From positions 15,300,444 to 15,364,443 of the forward strand of contig CAKAKS010000004.1 in the NCBI GenBank assembly GCA_916700875.1: a DNA stretch of 64,000 nt, written 5' to 3'. The DNA is from Sebastes aleutianus (taxonomy: Eukaryota; Chordata; Actinopteri; Perciformes; Sebastidae). The notes under the pieces were generated by a model that saw only the letters and a program-made list of their open reading frames with translations, ran no database searches and was not told the origin of the DNA. A program made the translations under genes and the position numbers. Positions 37,891 to 49,171 of this stretch are shown here, piece after piece; position 1 is the stretch's first letter; the number at the start of each line of letters is the position of its first letter.

Positions 37891-38110
37891 TAAAAAAAAA
37901 CTATAAAATATAATGTATTGTATAGATTAAATTACCCAATAATATATGAAGTACATATATTTTATATTATTTATATATTTATATTATATATATTATATAT
38001 ATTTATTTATATTTATATTATTTATTAAACCAGATTATGATCTTATACTGCACTAGAGCTTCTACTGTTGTGTGTTATATTCTATTTTAGCATCTATCCT
38101 AGCTTTTATT
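37891..38110. other. AT-rich low-complexity sequence
   Basis: Strings of ATATT and TATTTAT follow the tandem array. Nothing else seen. Confidence 0.6.
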
Positions 38111-38305
38111 TTTAGCTTGTTTTTATTTTCTAATCTTTAATGTTTTTATGTTTTTCTAACTGTTTTAATTATGTCTTAATGTTCTTTTGCACTTTGTCGC
38201 AATGTTCTTGAATGTTTATGTAAAGCACTTTGAATTGCCCTGTTGCTGAAATGTGCTATACAAATAAAGCTGCCTTGCCTTGCCTTGCCTTGCCTTGCCT
38301 TAAAT
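38111..38305 (+). mobile_element. L2-type LINE 3' end with (CCTTG)n tail
   Basis: Contains AAAGCACTTTGAATTGCCCT, GAAATGTGCTATACAAATAA and AGCTGCC, then a pentamer tail CTTGCCTTGCCTTG to about 38302. This is the typical 3' end of a widespread fish LINE. The same end in reverse is at 41308-41345. Confidence 0.7.
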
Positions 38306-38309
38306 AAAA

Positions 38310-38634
38310 TTAGCCCCACCTCAACCAACTACATATTAAAATTACCTTTATACATTAATGCATCATTATTATCAATCTAATAATAACATAACATTAATTG
38401 TACTTATACTCCACTACATTTCAGAGGGATAGATTGTACTACATAATAATCACCTTTGCATGGGGGATGTCTCTTTTTAGCTTAGCCACTATATGTCAAA
38501 TGAACGCCTGAATTCCCATGTGAATCAAATAAAATATAAATAATACAAAATAAAAATGCATGAAAAATACTGTACTGTTTTTTGTGTGTGTTTTTTTATT
38601 TATTTATTTTTAATTATATTTTCTTTTTATTATC

Positions 38635-38670
<36 letters not shown>

Positions 38671-39590
38671 TATTTTCTTAATTTTATTTCAATTTTGAAT
38701 GTTGAAATTGTTTTCTCTAGTGTACTTAATGAGTTTGTCTATAAACTCAACTACTTAAAAAAATTGGTTTATAAACTAATTACGAACTGTAAATTGCATA
38801 TATGAAAACAACCTTGAAAAAATAAAGTATATAAAAAAAAAAAACTACTGTACTGGAGTATAATTTTGAGGTATTTTCTGCAACTTTCTAATACATTTCA
38901 GAGGGATATATTGTACTACATATTTAAAAAAAATGTAATTAAAACATTTTAACCTATAAGATATGATATATACATTAAATTACCCAATAGTACACTAACT
39001 GACACTTCACATGACACAGTCACCAACACACAACAACAAGTTTCCCCTGTGCTACTTATAGTATTATATCCTCTATTCACAGCGACCTAAAGCCTTTATA
39101 CCGACGAACTATCTGATATTAAAATATAATAGTCACCTTTAGCTTAGCTACTATATGTCAAATGGACGCCTGAATTCCCATGTGGATCAAATAAAATATA
39201 AATAATACAAAATAAAAATGCATGAATAATACTGTACTGTACTGAAGTATAATTTTGAGGTATTTTCCGCAATTTTTCAGAGGGATATATTGTACTACAT
39301 ATTTAAAAAATAAATAATTAAAGCATATTAACCTATGAAATATAACATATATAGATTAAATTACTCAATAGTATATAAAGTACATAAAATTAGCCCCACC
39401 TCAACCAACTACAACATTAAAATGACCCTTAATGCATCATTATTAACAATCTAATAATATCACATTAACTCTACTTATATTCCACTACATTTCAGAGGGA
39501 GATATTGTTCTACATATCTAAAAAAAAAATGTAATTAAAACATTTTAACCTATAAGATATGATATATACATTAAATAAAAAAAAGAGAAA
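38310..39590. repeat. Scattered diverged copies of the 120 bp unit and related repeats
   Basis: Pieces of the 37010 array unit recur near 38400-38580, 38845-38930, 39170-39310 and 39480-39545. TAGCCCCACCTCAACCAACTA appears at about 38311 and 39390, and an (ATT)n run at about 38637-38670. The arrangement suggests a decayed, rearranged extension of the array. Confidence 0.65.
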
Positions 39591-39594
39591 AAAA

Positions 39595-39870
39595 ATCTTA
39601 ATATTACAAGAATAAAGTCATAACTTTACGAGAAAAAAAGAAAATAACACGTAAAATTACTACTTTATAATATTATGACTTTATTCCCATAATATTATGA
39701 CTTTTGTTTGTAAACTTTTGACTTTATACTCATAATATTACTTTTTTTTCTCGTAAACCTTTGACTTTATTCTCATAATATTATGACTTTTTTTTCTTGT
39801 AAACCTATGAATTTATTCTCGTAATATTATGACTTTATTCTCGAAATCTCAAATTATTTTTTTTTCCTCA
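39595..39870. repeat. Minisatellite of ATAATATTATGACTTTATTC-type units
   Basis: At least six imperfect units built from ATAATATTATGACTTT and TTCTCGTAAAC words, in both orientations at the left end (AAGAATAAAGTCATAAC). A common low-complexity repeat type in fish. Confidence 0.75.
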
Positions 39871-40099
39871 ATGTGGATCTAATACTCCGTCGTACCATAA
39901 ACCTACAACAATGATAAATAAAAATGAAAATGCAAACAAAAAAACAGTTATTAATTTCCACTAATTTCTTTTTATAAATCCACAGGGAGTCACTGGAGAG
40001 GAGCTAAAGAGCCTGTGCATGTGTCTCTGGAGCCTGCAGGTCACTGACCCCTGGTATAATGTAATGTAATGGACTACAATGCCTCTGAGTAAACGAGAA

Positions 40100-40154
40100 G
40101 TCATTGTTGCTGCAACTCTCGCGATACTTCCGTCAGTGGGTTCCTCGGAGCAGT
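40100..40154 (+). promoter_or_regulatory. abhd10: abhd10 core promoter / 5' UTR with TCTCGCGA and ETS motifs
   Basis: TCTCGCGA at 40117-40124 and ACTTCCG (ETS-type, reverse) at 40126-40132 lie just before the ATG. Such motifs are typical of TATA-less housekeeping promoters. The start site is presumably close by. Confidence 0.5.
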
Positions 40155-43100
40155 ATGGCAGCCGTGGCGCTGAGGTCCTGCCGCAGAGGACTTTCACAGA
40201 TTTTAAGTAATGGAGGGCTCACAGCTTTGTCTTCTCAGCGTCTGGAAGGTTTGTTCAAGTCTCTCGCTTTCTACACAATCAATCTCAAAACGTTTGAGTC
40301 TCGTATGAGGGCATTTAAAGGTAGTGTTAGGGGGTGTGGCTCACACAGACTGCGTCGTCTTTAAAATGTAGGGCACATTGTGAAGGCTTTTGCGTCGTCT
40401 ACGTTGATTCTCGTAGTATTTAATGCGACATTAATTAGCCTCATTATGTAACTGTGCGTAAATCATTGGTATATTTTGATTGATATCACACAAATGACCA
40501 CGCTGTTTCTCCATGTGCTGTTTCCTAGTCTGCACCAAGAGAAGCCTTATCTTATAACATGGCACATGTGACATTGTATTTAGCAACATTGTTTTTCCTA
40601 ATGTATCTATTTTTGACCATATAAGCCACTGTGAATCAATTACATAAGATGTTTCGCACATGGCAATAATGTTGCATTTTGTCAACTACAGGAGCCAGGA
40701 GACACAAGTCCTCAGTCCAGTATGCTTCACGACCAGACCTTCCCAAGCTGGCCTACAGGAGAGTGAAGGGGAAGAGTCCAGGTGTGCTCTTCCTACCTGG
40801 ATATGGCTCCAACATGAATGGGCAGAAAGCTGAGGCACTGGAGGAGTTCTGTAAGTCACTAGGACACTCATACCTTAGGTAAGTCATCCAAAACACACAC
40901 CACTGAAGAGGCTGCATAAAACCAAGCCATGGTCATATCTCACACTAAATACAGATTATGGTAGATCAGATCAAATAGACATTCATACTGGGGTAGTGTA
41001 TTGGCAAGAATCTGGCGATACGATATGTATCATGATACAGGGGTAAGAGAAGATAAAATATACTTTTATTGTCCCCGTGGGGAAATTTTTCCTGGACTAA
41101 ATTAACAATAATTTAAAATAGCATCAACAACAATAATAAACAATTCCACACAAGACAGGGAAACAGTTCCACAGAAACAGATGTTTCAACACATACACAG
41201 TCCACGTACATAATGGCACATACTATCACACACACCATGGCAGGTATTGCACCTAGGTAGTGTACTGCACCGTCTACCGTCTTGCTCATATTGCACAGAC
41301 AATAGACAAGGCAAGGCAAGGCAGCTTTATTTGTATAGCACATTTCAGCAACAGACGAATTAACAAAAGCCTGTCTAAATAAAAACGTTTCCGGCTGCTT
41401 ATAAAAATGTCACAGGACTCTAGGGATCGCAGCGATAGGGGGATGGCATTCCATAAGTTGGGTGCGCTTGCAGCTTGAAAGGCACGGTCACCTCTGTGTT
41501 ATAGTGGGTTCGAGGGACTGCCAGATTTTTTTGGTCAGAAGACCTAAGAGCCCGATTTGGTGTTTACGGCAGGAGGAGGTCAGTGATATACTGAGGTGTT
41601 TGACCATGCAAGGCTCTAAAGCTTAGCACCAGCATTTTAAAATCGATACAGAATTTGATTGGAAGCCAGTGCAGAGAGTATAAAATAGGGGTGATATGAG
41701 ATCTACTGTTGTGTCTAGTTAAAAGCCGAGCAGCTGCATTTTGGACAGTTTGAAGGCGATTCAAAGAAGATTGATTTATACAGGTAAAAAGGGCGTTACA
41801 ATAATCTAAACGAGAAGAAATAAAAGCATGAATAATCATCTCCAAGACCACTAAGACTACTAAAACCATGCCATGGTCACAATCTCACACTAAATACACA
41901 TTACGGTAGATCAGATCAAATAGACATACCTCATTCATACTGGGGTAGTGTGTTGGCGATACGATATGTATCATGATACATTATTGTTGTTGATGCTGTT
42001 TTAATTTAGTGTTTGTAACTGCAGTTGGACGGAGTCCAGGAAAAATCCCAACGGGGACAATAAAAGTATATTTTATCTTATCTTACCCGTTGGGATTTTT
42101 CCTGGACTCCGTCCAACTGCAGTTACAAACACTTAATTAAAACAGCATCAACAACAATAATAAACGATTCCACAGAAGACAGGGAAACAGTTCCACAGAA
42201 ACATGTTTCAACACATACACAGTCCACGTACATAATGACACATACTATCACACACACCATGGCAGGTATTGCACCCAGGTAGTGCACTGCAATGTCTACC
42301 GTCTTGCCCATATTGCGCAGACAATAGCCCAATATTACACAGATGCAACATATTGCACTGTCCCTATTTAACATATTGCACTGTCTAAACATATTGCACT
42401 GTCCTTATGCAATTCTAAGACTTTTTAGGGACCCAAGTATGCAGAAATATTCAAATACACCATTTTTAGAATAGGCGAAAATAACACATTTGTACCTCCC
42501 CCAAATTTTGCCTAACTTTGCAGCGTTATTTAGCCTTCTTCTGTTGCAAGTTTCACATGGTTGGTGCCAATGAGTTTCTTTGGATTTCTAGTTTCATATG
42601 ATGCCATTCATATGGTACCTTCACTCTAGCTCTCAAACTGAGCCCACTACAACCTCAGAAATACAGAATAGCGGCTGGGTCCGCCGTTGGATATTTAAGA
42701 GTTTGATTAAAAACTTATATAGCATTTTGGAGAATCAATACAGTATCGCAAAACATAATATCCTGATACTCATGTGTATCAATTTTTTCTTACACTCCTA
42801 ATTCCTACAGTGTTGGTCCTGGATGTCCATAGTCTTTGTTTCGATCTTTAAAAACTGAGAAACACCTTTTATTCCTACAAAACAATAAAACTTTTGCACT
42901 CCGCAAATAAACTCGATTCATATAGCTCTTAAAACTGAACGCAGATGATCCAAAGTGCGTTACAGATTTGCAAGGAGCAAAAATAAAATACATGAACTGG
43001 AAAACATGCATGCATCCACCACACACACCCACAGTTACACTCCTACGGCCTTGATCAAAGAACAACAGGAGAAGCACAAGTAGACAATAAGTCAAATAGT

Positions 43101-46100
43101 TTTTTAAGTCAAATTAATCGAAAAGGGACTTCAATTTATGTGGGACAGCTGCTGAAAATGCATGGTCACCATACATTTAGTGGCACTGTGAAACAAAGAA
43201 AAAAGCAGAAAACATGGCTTAAAATGTCACAAGTCTTAGTATAAATTAAATTGTGCTATTTTAAATGCAGTCTGGTTTTGTTTCCAAGTAGCATGATGCC
43301 CGAAGATAACAGAGTAGGCTATATACACAATACATGGTATACAAGGTTATGAGTTGATTTTGCTTGCACAAAATGTCTTGTGCCATGTGCTTTTTGAATG
43401 TAACTGAGAGTATAACAAGTGGTAATCTTTTTCACTGAGATGTTTTATTTCAACAGACAGACTCAGTTCAATAACATTCAAAATTGAAAAGCCAAAGGAT
43501 TGCATGTAAATGATGCAACAGCTGGTAACACGTCAGATTACTCATGTAAATCTAAATTATTGTTTAACTCTTCTTAATTTTCAGTGAATCATTTCAGTAT
43601 TTAAAAAAAATACCCCCAACCAGTTTATTAAAGCCTCCATTCCTGAGGGGATTGGATATAAAAGACATCATACTGAATTCTCAAAGGGCTCATCCCATGT
43701 TCAGTGTAGTATATAACTGATTTACTGTACTCATGTCTTCAAAAAAATGTAAATGAACCTTGTCATTGGCCTCTCATGGCTTGCCTTTGTTTTCCCTTCT
43801 CATACTCATGGCCATGGGCCGTTCTATTTCTGTTTCCCCAGGTTTGACTACACAGGACATGGGGCCTCAGAGGGGGTGCAATCAGAAGGAACTATTGGTA
43901 CCTGGAAAAAAGACGTCCTTTACGTGTTGGATGAGTTAGTAGAGGGGCCTCAGGTAAATATTTCCAAGGATCGTGTCCCTTTACAAGTGACTGTACTGGT
44001 GGTTGGTAATCAATGAAGTTATGAAAACTTTGCTTGACAGGGACGGGAATTGAGAGTCGGCTCCCATTTAGAACAACTTTAATGTCAGAATTTATGCTCT
44101 CAGGAACGAGCACCGTCCTGGCTTTTCATGTGAGGCAAGCTAGACAAGAAGGGAAAAATGTATAAGAGTCGCAAAACATTGATTTCAGTTGTTATAGATG
44201 TTCAACATGCATGCATTAAATTACAAGAACATGATGTTTTTAATATCCTACAGCCACGTGGTGCTTCCTCTCACAGTGATACAAGTGCATCTCTTAAAAT
44301 CAACCAGTAAAAATGTTATGATACTGAGACACAGGCAGCCTGTGAAATGATAAACCAAAGTTAAAAATTGTGTTTTGCAAATACAATATAAATGTTTAAT
44401 GTTAAACTCTGTAGTTAATAATTATTGATATTAATTTAAGACATATAAAAATACTCTAAAAAAACTCTTGAAATTACACCTCTCAACTCATTCCCCCTAA
44501 TAAATAAATCCAGATTCTATGAATAACACAAATACAAATACTGTTCAAGCGTTTAACTGCTGGATACAAGAAGTCTATTCTCAGCGTCTGTGTATTAGTA
44601 GCTTCAAGTTTCCATATCACACTTGCATAAGTTGCATACTGGACGACGATTGGCTCCAAACTAGTTGCGATGACATAAAACCCTGCTGGTGCGTCCACGT
44701 GTTAAACTCAGAAGAGAAACTTCAGCAGATTAATGCAAAAACAGACTTCTAGTATCAAACTCTGCACATGATGTATCATTCTGCACAGTGAAGCTCACAC
44801 ATCCAAGTGAAGTAAGAATAAGCAAAAGGGGTTCTTTATTTTGTATTATATGTTCATCATCAAGCGATACAATTAACACTATAAAACCTGCCTTTAAAAC
44901 CTCATCCTGCACTCAACAAATTACCAAAAAAGGATTTATTAGAGAACCCGGGCTGCAACTAACGATTGTTTTCATTGTCGATTAATCTAGGTTATTTTCT
45001 TGACTAATCTGTTAGTTGTTTGGTCTATAAAATGTTGGAAAATAGTGACAAAATGTTGATCAGTGTTTCTCAAAGCCCAAGATGACGTCCTCAAATGTTT
45101 TGTTTTGTCCACAACTCAAAGATATTCAGTTTTTACTGTCAAATATTCACATTTAAGAAGTTAGAATCAGAGAAGTTGTACTTTAAAAAAAAAAAAAAAG
45201 ACTCACGCCGATTACTTGATTATCAAAATAGTTGACGATTAATTTAATAGTTGACAAATAATCGATTAATCGTTGCAGCTCTCTATATATAACCAATAAA
45301 AAGAATCGGGCCAATAGCAGAATCAATAATAGAATTGGAGTTAATAAAATCATTTTAACCTCCATCTGTAGTATTCATAGTATGTTCCTCTATGTCACCA
45401 GAAGATGGCACTGTGTTACAACATTTGTGGTATCGTTAGTCTTCCACTGCCATAATTATATGCATGAGTCTGGTGTCTTTATGGAGTGTTTTTAATAAGG
45501 TTTTTTGTGCTGTATTTATCAGTCTGATTTACAGTCTATTTATGGTGTTTATTTGTAGATAATGGTGGGTTCCAGTATAGGCGGTTGGTTCATGCTGCTG
45601 GCAGCCATTGCAAGACCAGAGAAGACTGCAGCACTTGTGGGCATCTCCACTGCCGCTGATCACATCGTCACATTGTTCAACTCTCTTCCTCTGGAGGTAG
45701 GAACATATAATATTATCACATATATCAAATTTTTTGGTCATTCTGTTTGCAGACATTTTCATTTCAATGTATTACTGAGTTGTCCATGTTTGAATGCGCA
45801 GACACGCAAGGAGTTTGAGGAGAAGGGGGAGTGGACAGTGCCCACCAAACACTCAGAGCAAGGCTTTTACAAGTTTAGCATGGACTTTCTGAAAGAGGCA
45901 GAAAACCACTGTGTGCTCCAGAGTCCCATCCCCATCACCTGTCCCGTACGTCTCATTCACGGGCTGAAAGACGAGGACGTCCCCTGGCACATCTCCATGC
46001 AGGTCGCAGAACGCGTCCTCAGCCCCGATGTGGATGTCATCCTTCGGCGACACGGCCAGCACCGCATGTCTGAGCGGGACGACATCAAGCTCATGGTCTA

Positions 46101-46143
46101 CACCATCGATGATCTCATAGACAAGCTGACCACTCTGGTCTGA
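40155..46143 (+). CDS. abhd10: Alpha/beta hydrolase domain-containing protein 10, mitochondrial (five exons, 290 aa)
   Basis: Serine hydrolase; the mammalian protein is a mitochondrial S-depalmitoylase that also hydrolyses acyl glucuronides. Coding exons are 40155-40248, 40692-40878, 43842-43953, 45559-45696 and 45802-46143; lengths 94, 187, 112, 138 and 342 join in frame with GT-AG junctions. The start MAAVALRSCRRGLSQ is arginine-rich without acids, as expected of a mitochondrial presequence. The fold begins with PDLPKLAYRRVKGKSPG. The nucleophile elbow GSSIG gives Ser137, followed by Asp234 in the KDEDVPW motif and His264 in HGQHRM; all three sit exactly 15 residues before the human positions as I recall them. 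The protein ends DDLIDKLTTLV. Human ABHD10 is 306 aa, the difference lying in the presequence. All triad residues are intact, so the gene is probably functional. Confidence 0.96.
40915..41310 (+). repeat. Intron 2 duplication, unit 1
   Basis: CCATGGTCAT...CTCACACTAAATACA, GGTAGATCAGATCAAATAGA, then AACAGTTCCACAGAAACA, ACACATACACAGTCCACGTA and CACACACACCATGGCAGGTA occur here and again in order at 41868-42320. The copies differ by small changes and by an extra segment in unit 2. Confidence 0.85.
41308..41868 (-). mobile_element. L2-clade LINE fragment (reverse transcriptase C-terminal part)
   Basis: The minus strand encodes about 100 open residues including SRLDYCNALF, NRLQTVQNAAARLLT and LHWLPI, hallmarks of the end of L2/CR1-type reverse transcriptase. 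The 3' side carries GCTTTATTTGTATAGCACAT (complement of the fish L2 end) and a pentamer tail. 5'-truncated and inactive; it lies between the two units of the intron duplication. Confidence 0.85.
41868..42330 (+). repeat. Intron 2 duplication, unit 2
   Basis: Second copy of 40915-41310, containing in addition the long inverted repeat at 41980-42161. Confidence 0.85.
41980..42161. repeat. Near-perfect inverted repeat, 76 bp arms, 30 bp spacer
   Basis: Left arm 41980-42055 and right arm 42086-42161 are reverse complements with a single mismatch (75 of 76), counted by hand. Arms include GTTTGTAACTGCAGTTGGAC and GTCCAACTGCAGTTACAAAC. In the abhd10 pre-mRNA this would form a long hairpin. Confidence 0.93.
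42331..43841 (+). other. abhd10: Remainder of abhd10 intron 2
   Basis: 42735-42801 matches the right end of the element at 11025-11416 (TACAGTATCG, ATCAATTTTTTCTTACACTC). The rest is AT-rich with no recognised gene. Confidence 0.5.
43954..45558 (+). other. abhd10: abhd10 intron 3
   Basis: 1.6 kb, AT-rich. Contains one MITE (44950-45282). Nothing else recognised. Confidence 0.6.
44950..45282. mobile_element. MITE with GGGCTGCAACTAACGATT ends
   Basis: About 333 bp from GGGCTGCAACTAACGATT to AATCGATTAATCGTTGCAGCTCT, inverted ends with ATTAATC subterminal repeats. A second copy lies at 61029-61372. A common teleost element. Confidence 0.8.
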
Positions 46144-46553
46144 GTAAGGGGACGGGGGAGTGAGCTTGAGAGGTTGCGGAGATAAGGAGAGAAGGACTGT
46201 GTTTACCGGGAAGTCAACCCTCAAGAAATTTACCAAACAACGGCATGTTTGTCCGCCAAATATGACCTTTTACCCATCTGTTATTCCCCCCCCACACCCC
46301 CCCCGTACTTCGTTTGTCATTTCAACATGCCGTTACAGTGCAAACTATAATGAACGGGAGCCTCCCTGCTAGCTGTTCCCTTATTTCTTCAGGTTGCATT
46401 TGTATGTTCCAGATTATTATATGGAGTGTTATGTTGACCTTTATTAGGTCCGCTGTTTCCGCCGCCGTTCTTCCTGTTTGACTGTTTCTCCCTCTTTACT
46501 TAGACGCATAGTTTTCCTGTGCCTTTTTTAATCACTTTTCACCCGTTTTGGCC

Positions 46554-46559
46554 AATAAA
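46554..46559 (+). terminator. abhd10: abhd10 polyadenylation signal
   Basis: Canonical AATAAA about 410 bases past the stop codon, followed by sequence consistent with a cleavage region. A second weak possibility was not seen nearby. The 3' UTR has C-runs at about 46286-46305. Confidence 0.65.
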
Positions 46560-46574
46560 ACCTCTGCACACTAG

Positions 46575-47650
46575 AGTGCAGGTCTCAGTCTGTTACCACG
46601 ACCAACACAACATAATCAACTGACAACTTTATTCATTAAAATACAGTGCTGTTGATATTGAAATGCACACTTGAAAGTTATAAAAAAGTGTAAAAATCAG
46701 ACCCTAACTCAAATCACCATGATTGCTAAACAGATAAAAAGGGTATTTCAAAATTAGGATATTTCTTTTACAAGAATCCAGATGGAGTAAACCGCGAAAC
46801 ACTGAACAGAAATGCAATTTGCCATCAAGGATTGTTGGCTGCAGCCATGTGGGGTTTATTTTTGTTAGCAGAACATTGTTACATGACTCCCCATACCTGA
46901 TGGCCTTTAGCCAGAGAGAGGCCCGCTGAATGGAGCCGCTGGACTGTTGATTATTAACATGTAATTGGCGACTAGCTGCTCTATGCTCAATGGTGCGACA
47001 CCAACCACTTAACTGTCTCGGGTCCACTTAACTGCAGCGGTGACCTTTTAACTCAGGGTTGAGCTATGTAGTCAGTCATTTTTTGTGTCAAAAATTAAAA
47101 TCAAACATCATTAATGGGAGCATACAGCACGACAGTTGTAATTCAAGCGGAAGAGACAGCATATGGCGATGTTTTACTATGGACTCCCTTTGCTAAAGCA
47201 TATTTTTTCCACCACAGATCTTTGTTTACCAGGAAAATGCTTTGTAAGTAGTAGTGTTGTTGTCTCGCTTCGTAAAATAACGCAGCATACTTTCCACATT
47301 GAGCCACAGCACTCTGCAAACAGCATTTCCCATATTCCCAACATTTACCCACCATAACAAAAACCTCTTAATTCAGTAAGCGAAAGAAAATGGCTCTCAT
47401 CACTGAAACTAAAAGACAGATGCTGTAACAAAACAATACATCTTTAGTGTTTGCTTTGTGTAGAAGGCAAACAAAGTTAAATAAAGTTAGGATGAAGACT
47501 AACCGGTTAAAGCGGCTATTATAACAAGATAACATAAGCAAACATCCACTCTGCTCAGGTGCCGTTGAGCAAGTCACTCTACCAGTTATGGTGAGGTAAA
47601 AAGAGGATGTTGAGTTTATAGAGCTAATTTAACGAATTTGGCACCATCAT
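46575..47650. other. Gene-free stretch between abhd10 and tagln3
   Basis: No recognised exon. A minus-strand AATAAA near 46629 could mark the end of an antisense transcript, but the minus-strand frames above it (46704-47027, 47143-47355) have no family similarity. Confidence 0.35.
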
Positions 47651-47654
47651 GTTT

Positions 47655-47900
47655 TATTTTTTATTTTTATTTAACCTTTATTTAACCAGGAGTAAAAATT
47701 CATTCTTTTCCAAGAGTGTCCTGGCCAAGATAGCCAGCACCACAGTTATACAGTTGCAGACATAAAACAAACATAACAATTGAAAACGAAGACAAAGAGC
47801 AAATTCCAAAATCATCAGGTATCAAAAAAACATTCAACATTCAAAACATCTATAGCCAGATGTGCCTGTTTCCAAATCTTTTAGAAGCAGTTTAAAGATG
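47655..47900. mobile_element. LINE-type 3' end (TTTATTTAACCAGG)
   Basis: TTTAACCTTTATTTAACCAGG, then TTTTCCAAGAGTGTCCTGGCC and AGTTGCAGACATAAA. The same block, better preserved, is at 57160-57300 (CCAAGGGAGACCTGGCCAAG). A common fish retroelement tail, family not named. Confidence 0.6.
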
Positions 47901-48059
47901 TTCAGTGAGAACAGCTCTCCAAGTTTCAGTGTGCTTTGGTTTGCTGAGGGTCACTTCATGCTGCCTAAAGCTGACCATGCACTATACAGTGACCAGTGAA
48001 GCGGTGTCACGTCGCAGTCTGTGTAGAGAGTCTCTGGGGGACCCCTCCTTGGTTAGTTG

Positions 48060-48258
48060 GCATATTAAAAGGAGTGACCCGCCCCTCCCGGACAGAGGAG
48101 ATCCGGTCCGGCCTGACGCGCCTGTGCTGATCTTCATGGATGCTTCAGCAGTTGAGCAGTAGCAGCAGCAGCAACATCATCCTCACTCAGCCCTGCCCAG
48201 CTCAGAGGGATTAACACCAGGACTCAGACACATCTGACACATCCTCTCCTCCTCCTCA
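48060..48258 (+). promoter_or_regulatory. tagln3: tagln3 promoter and 5' untranslated exon (predicted)
   Basis: A TATA-like CATATTAAAAGG lies near 48060-48071. A GC-richer segment follows and ends at a donor CA/GTAAGT at 48258/48259. The next acceptor (TTCTTCAG at 49119-49126) opens the exon that carries the start codon. Without transcripts this is a prediction. Confidence 0.4.
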
Positions 48259-49171
48259 GTAAGTGTGCTTTGCGTGCATGGCATGTTGGATATGTTTACG
48301 CAGCCAAATCCAGTGTCGCAGCTATAGTGTGCGTGCAGCTTTGCGCAGTTTGCCTTTGGGTTTGTTTTAACAAGCTGCAGGATGCGCAGCAGTGTGGTGT
48401 CGTGACATTAGATATACATGATGGGACTTTCTTTTGCATTTTTTGGGATTTAACTGACAAAAATGTGCAAAAAACAACAGATGCATTGAAAACTGAAGAG
48501 TTGACACAAACCTTTATATGCGGCACATATGAGGGCTGACGTCATTTAATTAAACTGTAGTGCAGGCTAAATATAGAACTGTTGTGCGTTGCATGACTGC
48601 ATGTTTTTGTGAGAAGGCCAACTTTTTCCCAAAAATGCATTTGATGATTTAATTGTCGTCATGAGGTCATCCTCGAGACCATCATCTCATGCAGCGCATC
48701 ACTTGCACGCAGCGTGCCGGAAACTGGCTTGATTGTTACCATAGCAACGAGAGGAGGGCTTGTCCCTGTGTGGGACAGCATCCTTATGATGGGCCACACC
48801 CTTCACTGCTACAGCCTCCAGAGATGCGTCTATGGTGGACTTCTGAGCTTTAAAGGGACAGACTCAAACCTGGCTTTTCTTCTAAATTTAGGTGGTTTAT
48901 GATAGTGCTCTAATGCCATTTTTATTGTAGTAAACAAAACAAAAATAACTCTAAAAAGAATTGTTGTTACCCTGCAGCCATTTAATCAGAAAGTAGTCAC
49001 AAATATTCACTGATATAATAGCCTACAACAGGTATATTATAGCAACATTATGATGTTTTTTGTCAGAATATTTTTGCAACTGAGTAATGCAATATCAGCC
49101 TTATGTGTACCATGTGTTTTCTTCAGGTCTACTATACACTACATATACTTGAGTGTTTTTCGAGACCTGCC

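Noticed and set aside
46704..47355. Possible antisense gene between abhd10 and tagln3 (minus-strand AATAAA and open frames)
   Set aside because: Frames lack family similarity and splice sites; one poly(A) motif in AT-rich DNA is weak evidence.
47905..48162. 85-codon open frame upstream of tagln3
   Set aside because: Spans the predicted promoter and untranslated exon and has no similarity; treated as chance.
48514..48524. SRF-type CArG box near the tagln3 promoter (CCTTTATATG)
   Set aside because: It differs from the CC(A/T)6GG consensus and lies downstream of the predicted first exon; not enough to call.
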